A DNA stretch of 64,000 nt, from the NCBI GenBank assembly GCA_964413535.1, contig CAYPTB010000054.1, positions 148,787-212,786 of the forward strand, given 5' to 3'. Shown piece by piece: positions 60,551-64,000 of this stretch (its first letter is position 1; each line of letters begins with the position of its first letter). The translations under genes were made by a program, and so were the position numbers. This DNA is from CAYPTB01 sp964413535. Lineage in GTDB: Bacteria > Planctomycetota > UBA1135 > GCA-002686595. A model generated the notes under the pieces. The model did not search any database, had not been told where the DNA came from, and saw only the letters and a list, made by a program, of their open reading frames with translations.

Positions 60551-63500
60551 TCAGAAGCGGAACGGGATCCTCAGGAAGTCCAGAGCTGGCCGCGGGCTCG
60601 CAGCGGAGAGGGTCGTCCCGCCGACGTCGATGTTGAACTCCACCTCGTAGCGGAAGAATCGAATCGGAGCGGCGAGACTCGGATCGAACAGGTCGGTGAT
60701 GTCCGTCGTGGACGGAACGAGGATGTTCGCCGTATCGGGATTGCCGTCGAAGGTGGCGCCCGTGCCTTCGAAGGAAACGCTGATGGACGAGGAAGCCGGA
60801 AGGCTGTCCCCGGTACCGCTCGTCACCACACGGAAGTAGCGCGGGATCAACAGGAATTCGACGTTGGCGACGTCGGGAACCTGCGCGGCGGGGGTTCCCG
60901 TGAACTCGCTGAACGGGAGCGCCGAGCTGGGGGTCGAGAGGAGCATCCGATTCGGATCGGTCGGGTCCTCCATGGCGACTTCGACGTTGTAGCGGCGCTG
61001 GGTGGCGGGCGCGCCCGCATCGCGCAACAGGATCACGAAGTTCTTCATCAGGACGGGGTTGTCCCGATAGATGAAGTCGTTCATGTCGAACATCGTCGAA
61101 ACATCGTTGACGAAGTCGAAGACCAGGGTGTGATCGTCCACGATCCGAGGAGTGCCGGCGGCCGAGAGCGTGGCGGGACCGATGATCTCGGGCAGGTCGT
61201 CGACGACACCGGCCGTGGCGAGGATGTTCCCCGTCATCGGGTCCGTTCCCTCGAACATGAAGGTCACGTCGTCGGGGTTGGTACCCACGGCTCCGCCCAA
61301 GGGAATCCACAACGAGCGCGCGCGGGAGATACGGCCGAAGTTGGGGACCAACAGGATGGGAGCGGGCACGACTGTGAGGTCGAGCGGCTGCGTAAAGAAG
61401 ATGTCCGCCACGCCATTGGGCGTGTGGAGTTGGACGATGCCGGGACCGCCGTCGCCGCCCCGCGCGTTCTGGAGCTTGTTGCTCCCGGCGGGAGCCGTGC
61501 CCGGGCCACCGGCGCCGCCGCGGGCCGAAATCACGTCGAAGGCCGTTCCGAAATCGATCGTCTTCGCGGTCTCGATGATGACGTGGCCCCCGGATCCCCC
61601 ACCGCCGCTGGGTCCCGCTTGCCAGAAGAAATCGTTCCCGAACTGGACCACTTGACCGAGGGCACCGATCCCGCCTTCGGCGATGATCTTCCCAGTCGCG
61701 CCGAAGACGACGTCGCCGAGGGCTCGAATCCGCATCCCGCCGGAGCCTCCGCCACCCGCACCGCCCTTGTCGTCGGTGCTGGGCGTGAAGTTCGGGTGCG
61801 GGAACACGTTCGACAGGACGCAGTCTCCGCCGCCCCCGCCCCCCTGACCGGCCCAGAGCTTCGGAAGCTCACCGCGCACGATCTCGCCCGTCGAAGCGAC
61901 GAACATGATCCCGAAGAAATCGTTCGCCGGGTTGCTGTCCAAGAAGGGAGAGGTTCCGACGTCGCCTCCCTGCGGCTGCCCACCCGTGAGGGCGCCCTTC
62001 GCCTTGATGCTGCCCGCGGCACCCGTTTGGGCTGCGGTCCCGGTGGTGTTGGTGGGCTTCATGGGGCCCATGGGTCCGTAGATCTGATTCGGACCCAGGA
62101 CTCCCCCTCCACCACCCGCGCCTCGGCGGAGTTCGGGATGCCCGGGGGCGTTCTTGCCAAAGCCGGTCTCCCCTCCCTTTCCGCCCAGACCCGGAACGCC
62201 GAAGGCGCCGGCGCCGGTGCCCCCCCTTGCGGTCGATTGGTTCGTCTGCTCGCTGGCGTGCCCTCCCCGTCCGCCACCGAGACTGCCGGCGGCGCCTTGC
62301 TCGGGCTGATTGGCCGTGTTGACGCCGGCCACGTTCTTCGCATTCAACCCGCGCAATTCGATCGTACCGTCGATGCGGACCGTGCCGGTCGCGTTGATGA
62401 ACATCGGATTCGGACCCGACAAGCGGAGGGTGGCGCCCGGATCCACGGTGAAATTGCGCACGTCCATCCGCCCGTTCACGATCGTTTGCGAGAGCGTCTG
62501 GATGTCGTTCGAAACGACGGAGAACGTGGTGTCGATGCTGACGGCGCCGCCTGCTACACGCACCCTGAAGTCGAAGGCGTTGCTCGGCCCGCCGGTTCCC
62601 TCGAAGTCGAACCGGGGCGACAGGCTGCCTCCCCCCCAGATGGCCCGCGGTTCCGCGAACGGCGCGTCCGGATCCTCGAAGGAACCGAGGACGGGCGCTC
62701 CTGCGACGAACTCCTCGAGGATCTCGTCGGCGAGGTCGCTTCCCACGGTTTCGGTTCGGATGATCGCGAAGTTGTCGATCGGCGCGAGGTGACGTTCGCC
62801 GACGAGGTCCTCGAACTCGGCCGCTACGACGAGGCGCAAGCGGACGTCCTGGGGCAGCACGCCCTGGGGCGTGATCCTCACCGTCGCACCCGCCACGGTG
62901 CAGTTGCTTACCAGCTCGACGAGCGCGGGAAGGGTGCGGAAGTCGCCGGTGCAGAGCGTTCGCTCGGCCTCCAAGCGCAGTCGGGCGGAGTTGATGTTCT
63001 CGGGCCCCGGATTCACGGGCTGATTGACCTCGAGGAGGAAGGACAACTGGCTCTGGACGTCGCTGTAGAGGTTGAGAGGCATCCCGACCTCGAGCATTTC
63101 GAGCGGGTGTCCCACGAGGCTTCCGTCTCCCGTTCCCGGCTGCGTGTTGATCATCGTCTCGTTGTTGCAGCCCACGACGGGGCTGGCGAGACGTTCGAAG
63201 TAGATCCGTTTGGAGACGGTGGCCTCGTCGGCTACTTCGATGAACGTCGCGTTGAGGGCGCTCGACCCCTGCATGCGGATGACCGGTAGAGGGGCTCCCT
63301 CCACGGCATCGTGGAACAGCGTTCCGAGCTCGGCCGACGCCGGCGTGAAGAAGGATCGAGTCTGGGAAACCTTCAAGAGCGCGCCCCCCGTGGAGGCCAC
63401 CGCGATCCCCTGTCCCCCGTTCTGTCCCAGTACGTGGATCGTGTACTTCCGGCCGCCGGGCAAGAGACCTGCATCGGTGAAGTCGCTCTTCACGGGACAG

Positions 63501-63847
63501 TTCGGCTGGAAGTCGATGACGCGCGGATCGGTCCCCTGGGAGAAGACGCCGTTCGCGGGAACGTCGTTCTCGTCGCGAATCGAGATGGTGTTGAGGTTCA
63601 CGGTGTTGAAGTTCACCGCCGCCGTGAACACGAACGTGATGCGCCGGTTGATCTTCCAGATCTCGTTCTGCTGGACAGAGATGGACGATAGTTGGAAACC
63701 GCCCAGATCGCTGCCCCCCACGGCACCTCCGCCCGTGTCGACTCCGGAAGCTCCGCCGCTGGATCCTGAACTCGAGTCGCACGCCGGCAGGACCAGCAAG
63801 CCCGCCAAGAGAAGTGCGAACGAACGGATGATGTTCCGGAGGGTCAT
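60551..63847 (-). CDS. Large secreted lipoprotein with Ig-like domains and glycine-rich beta segments (1098 residues)
   Basis: Signal with lipobox LPAC (Cys23), then a Ser/Gly-rich linker. A Big_5-like domain (RRITFVFTAAVNFNTVNLNT) is followed by a region with NGQGIAV-type turns. The middle contains repeated strands (TLRLSGPNPMFINATGTVRI) and Gly-rich loops (GGSGGHVIIETAKTIDFG), as in the 43664-47032 protein. The C-terminus has another beta-sandwich-like part ending in FLRIPFRF. The whole resembles a parallel beta-helix flanked by Ig-like domains. It belongs to the same transcriptional direction as the 633-residue lipoprotein and pilD, with about 120 bp between it and the former. Confidence 0.75.
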   Translation of the reverse strand: MTLRNIIRSFALLLAGLLVLPACDSSSGSSGGASGVDTGGGAVGGSDLGGFQLSSISVQQNEIWKINRRITFVFTAAVNFNTVNLNTISIRDENDVPANGVFSQGTDPRVIDFQPNCPVKSDFTDAGLLPGGRKYTIHVLGQNGGQGIAVASTGGALLKVSQTRSFFTPASAELGTLFHDAVEGAPLPVIRMQGSSALNATFIEVADEATVSKRIYFERLASPVVGCNNETMINTQPGTGDGSLVGHPLEMLEVGMPLNLYSDVQSQLSFLLEVNQPVNPGPENINSARLRLEAERTLCTGDFRTLPALVELVSNCTVAGATVRITPQGVLPQDVRLRLVVAAEFEDLVGERHLAPIDNFAIIRTETVGSDLADEILEEFVAGAPVLGSFEDPDAPFAEPRAIWGGGSLSPRFDFEGTGGPSNAFDFRVRVAGGAVSIDTTFSVVSNDIQTLSQTIVNGRMDVRNFTVDPGATLRLSGPNPMFINATGTVRIDGTIELRGLNAKNVAGVNTANQPEQGAAGSLGGGRGGHASEQTNQSTARGGTGAGAFGVPGLGGKGGETGFGKNAPGHPELRRGAGGGGGVLGPNQIYGPMGPMKPTNTTGTAAQTGAAGSIKAKGALTGGQPQGGDVGTSPFLDSNPANDFFGIMFVASTGEIVRGELPKLWAGQGGGGGGDCVLSNVFPHPNFTPSTDDKGGAGGGGSGGMRIRALGDVVFGATGKIIAEGGIGALGQVVQFGNDFFWQAGPSGGGGSGGHVIIETAKTIDFGTAFDVISARGGAGGPGTAPAGSNKLQNARGGDGGPGIVQLHTPNGVADIFFTQPLDLTVVPAPILLVPNFGRISRARSLWIPLGGAVGTNPDDVTFMFEGTDPMTGNILATAGVVDDLPEIIGPATLSAAGTPRIVDDHTLVFDFVNDVSTMFDMNDFIYRDNPVLMKNFVILLRDAGAPATQRRYNVEVAMEDPTDPNRMLLSTPSSALPFSEFTGTPAAQVPDVANVEFLLIPRYFRVVTSGTGDSLPASSSISVSFEGTGATFDGNPDTANILVPSTTDITDLFDPSLAAPIRFFRYEVEFNIDVGGTTLSAASPRPALDFLRIPFRF

Positions 63848-63860
63848 GGTCGGAGATGGG

Positions 63861-64000
63861 CTACTGGAAGTAGGAGATCGCCAGCGTGGAGAGCTCGGGG
63901 GTCAGCAGGGTCGCGGTGTTCGAGACGAAGGTCAGACGAGCCTGGATGAACTGGGCCCCGTCGAGATCCTTGAGGTTCGCGTGCCAGGTGGCGTCGTTGT
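63861..64000 (-). CDS. C-terminal fragment of a secreted-protein family member (runs off right edge)
   Basis: The last 46 codons of a minus-strand gene, ending at the TAG 63861-63863, 13 bp before the start of the 1098-residue lipoprotein. The tail (ARLTFVSNTATLLTPELSTL then AISYFQ) has the same closing pattern as its neighbours: a strand with R-x-x-[FVI], a Pro, and a final aromatic strand. It is probably another member of the array; the rest is outside the window. Confidence 0.55.
   Translation of the reverse strand, partial: NDATWHANLKDLDGAQFIQARLTFVSNTATLLTPELSTLAISYFQ

Overview
The window comes from a very GC-rich bacterium. The gene content suggests a planctomycete-like organism; this is inference from content, because there is no rRNA gene. 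The pointers are a sigma-factor/membrane-segment/Ig-like-repeat fusion, several large secreted lipoproteins with glycine-rich middles, FG-GAP and HEAT-repeat envelope proteins, an arsenosugar-type radical SAM enzyme, and a PilB/PilC/PilT-type pilus or secretion module. I see no rRNA, tRNA, CRISPR array, transposase or integrase.

Layout. 0-2.1 kb: the start of a secreted protein, a dienelactone hydrolase and an SGNH hydrolase. 2.4-9.2 kb: accessory cargo (TPR-tailed amidohydrolase with divergent AraC regulator; membrane-anchored sigma-factor fusion; DUF433/DUF5615 pair), punctuated by copies of the ychF 3' end. 9.2-18.4 kb: housekeeping genes (ychF, ridA, coaD, comEC), a HEAT protein, a frameshifted FG-GAP protein and a PaaZ-type aldehyde dehydrogenase. 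18.9-25.1 kb: a dienoyl-CoA-reductase-like SDR coupled to murQ, then an insert (BamE-like protein, frameshifted DUF4062/ATPase protein) bounded by an imperfect 81-bp repeat of the murQ 3' end, then an AmpD-type amidase and a membrane protein. 25.3-28.8 kb: arsS with its peroxidase-like partner, then an islet of unfamiliar small genes including a PD-(D/E)XK-like nuclease. 29.2-43.6 kb: comM, an envelope cluster (sulfatase-fold lipoprotein and two polytopic proteins, translationally coupled, plus a divergent glycosyltransferase-like TPR protein), cutA, proline dehydrogenase, a phosphoesterase coupled to nrnA, and an amidohydrolase. 43.7-64 kb: secreted lipoproteins interleaved with tatD, a pseudopilin, pilC/pilB/pilT, an EF-G paralogue, an OmpA-like lipoprotein and a prepilin peptidase.

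How the parts fit. MurQ and the amidase both belong to peptidoglycan recycling and were probably closer before the insert arrived. The pilin, assembly ATPase, retraction-type ATPase, inner-membrane protein and prepilin peptidase form a near-complete inner-membrane pilus or type II secretion core; the lipoproteins coupled to the peptidase are candidate surface clients. The most unusual signal is that the 3' ends of two unrelated housekeeping genes (ychF, murQ) recur as same-orientation fragments on the far side of accessory cargo, as in integrative elements that use gene 3' ends, yet no recombinase is visible. Both fragments differ from the intact genes mainly in ways compatible with coding constraint.
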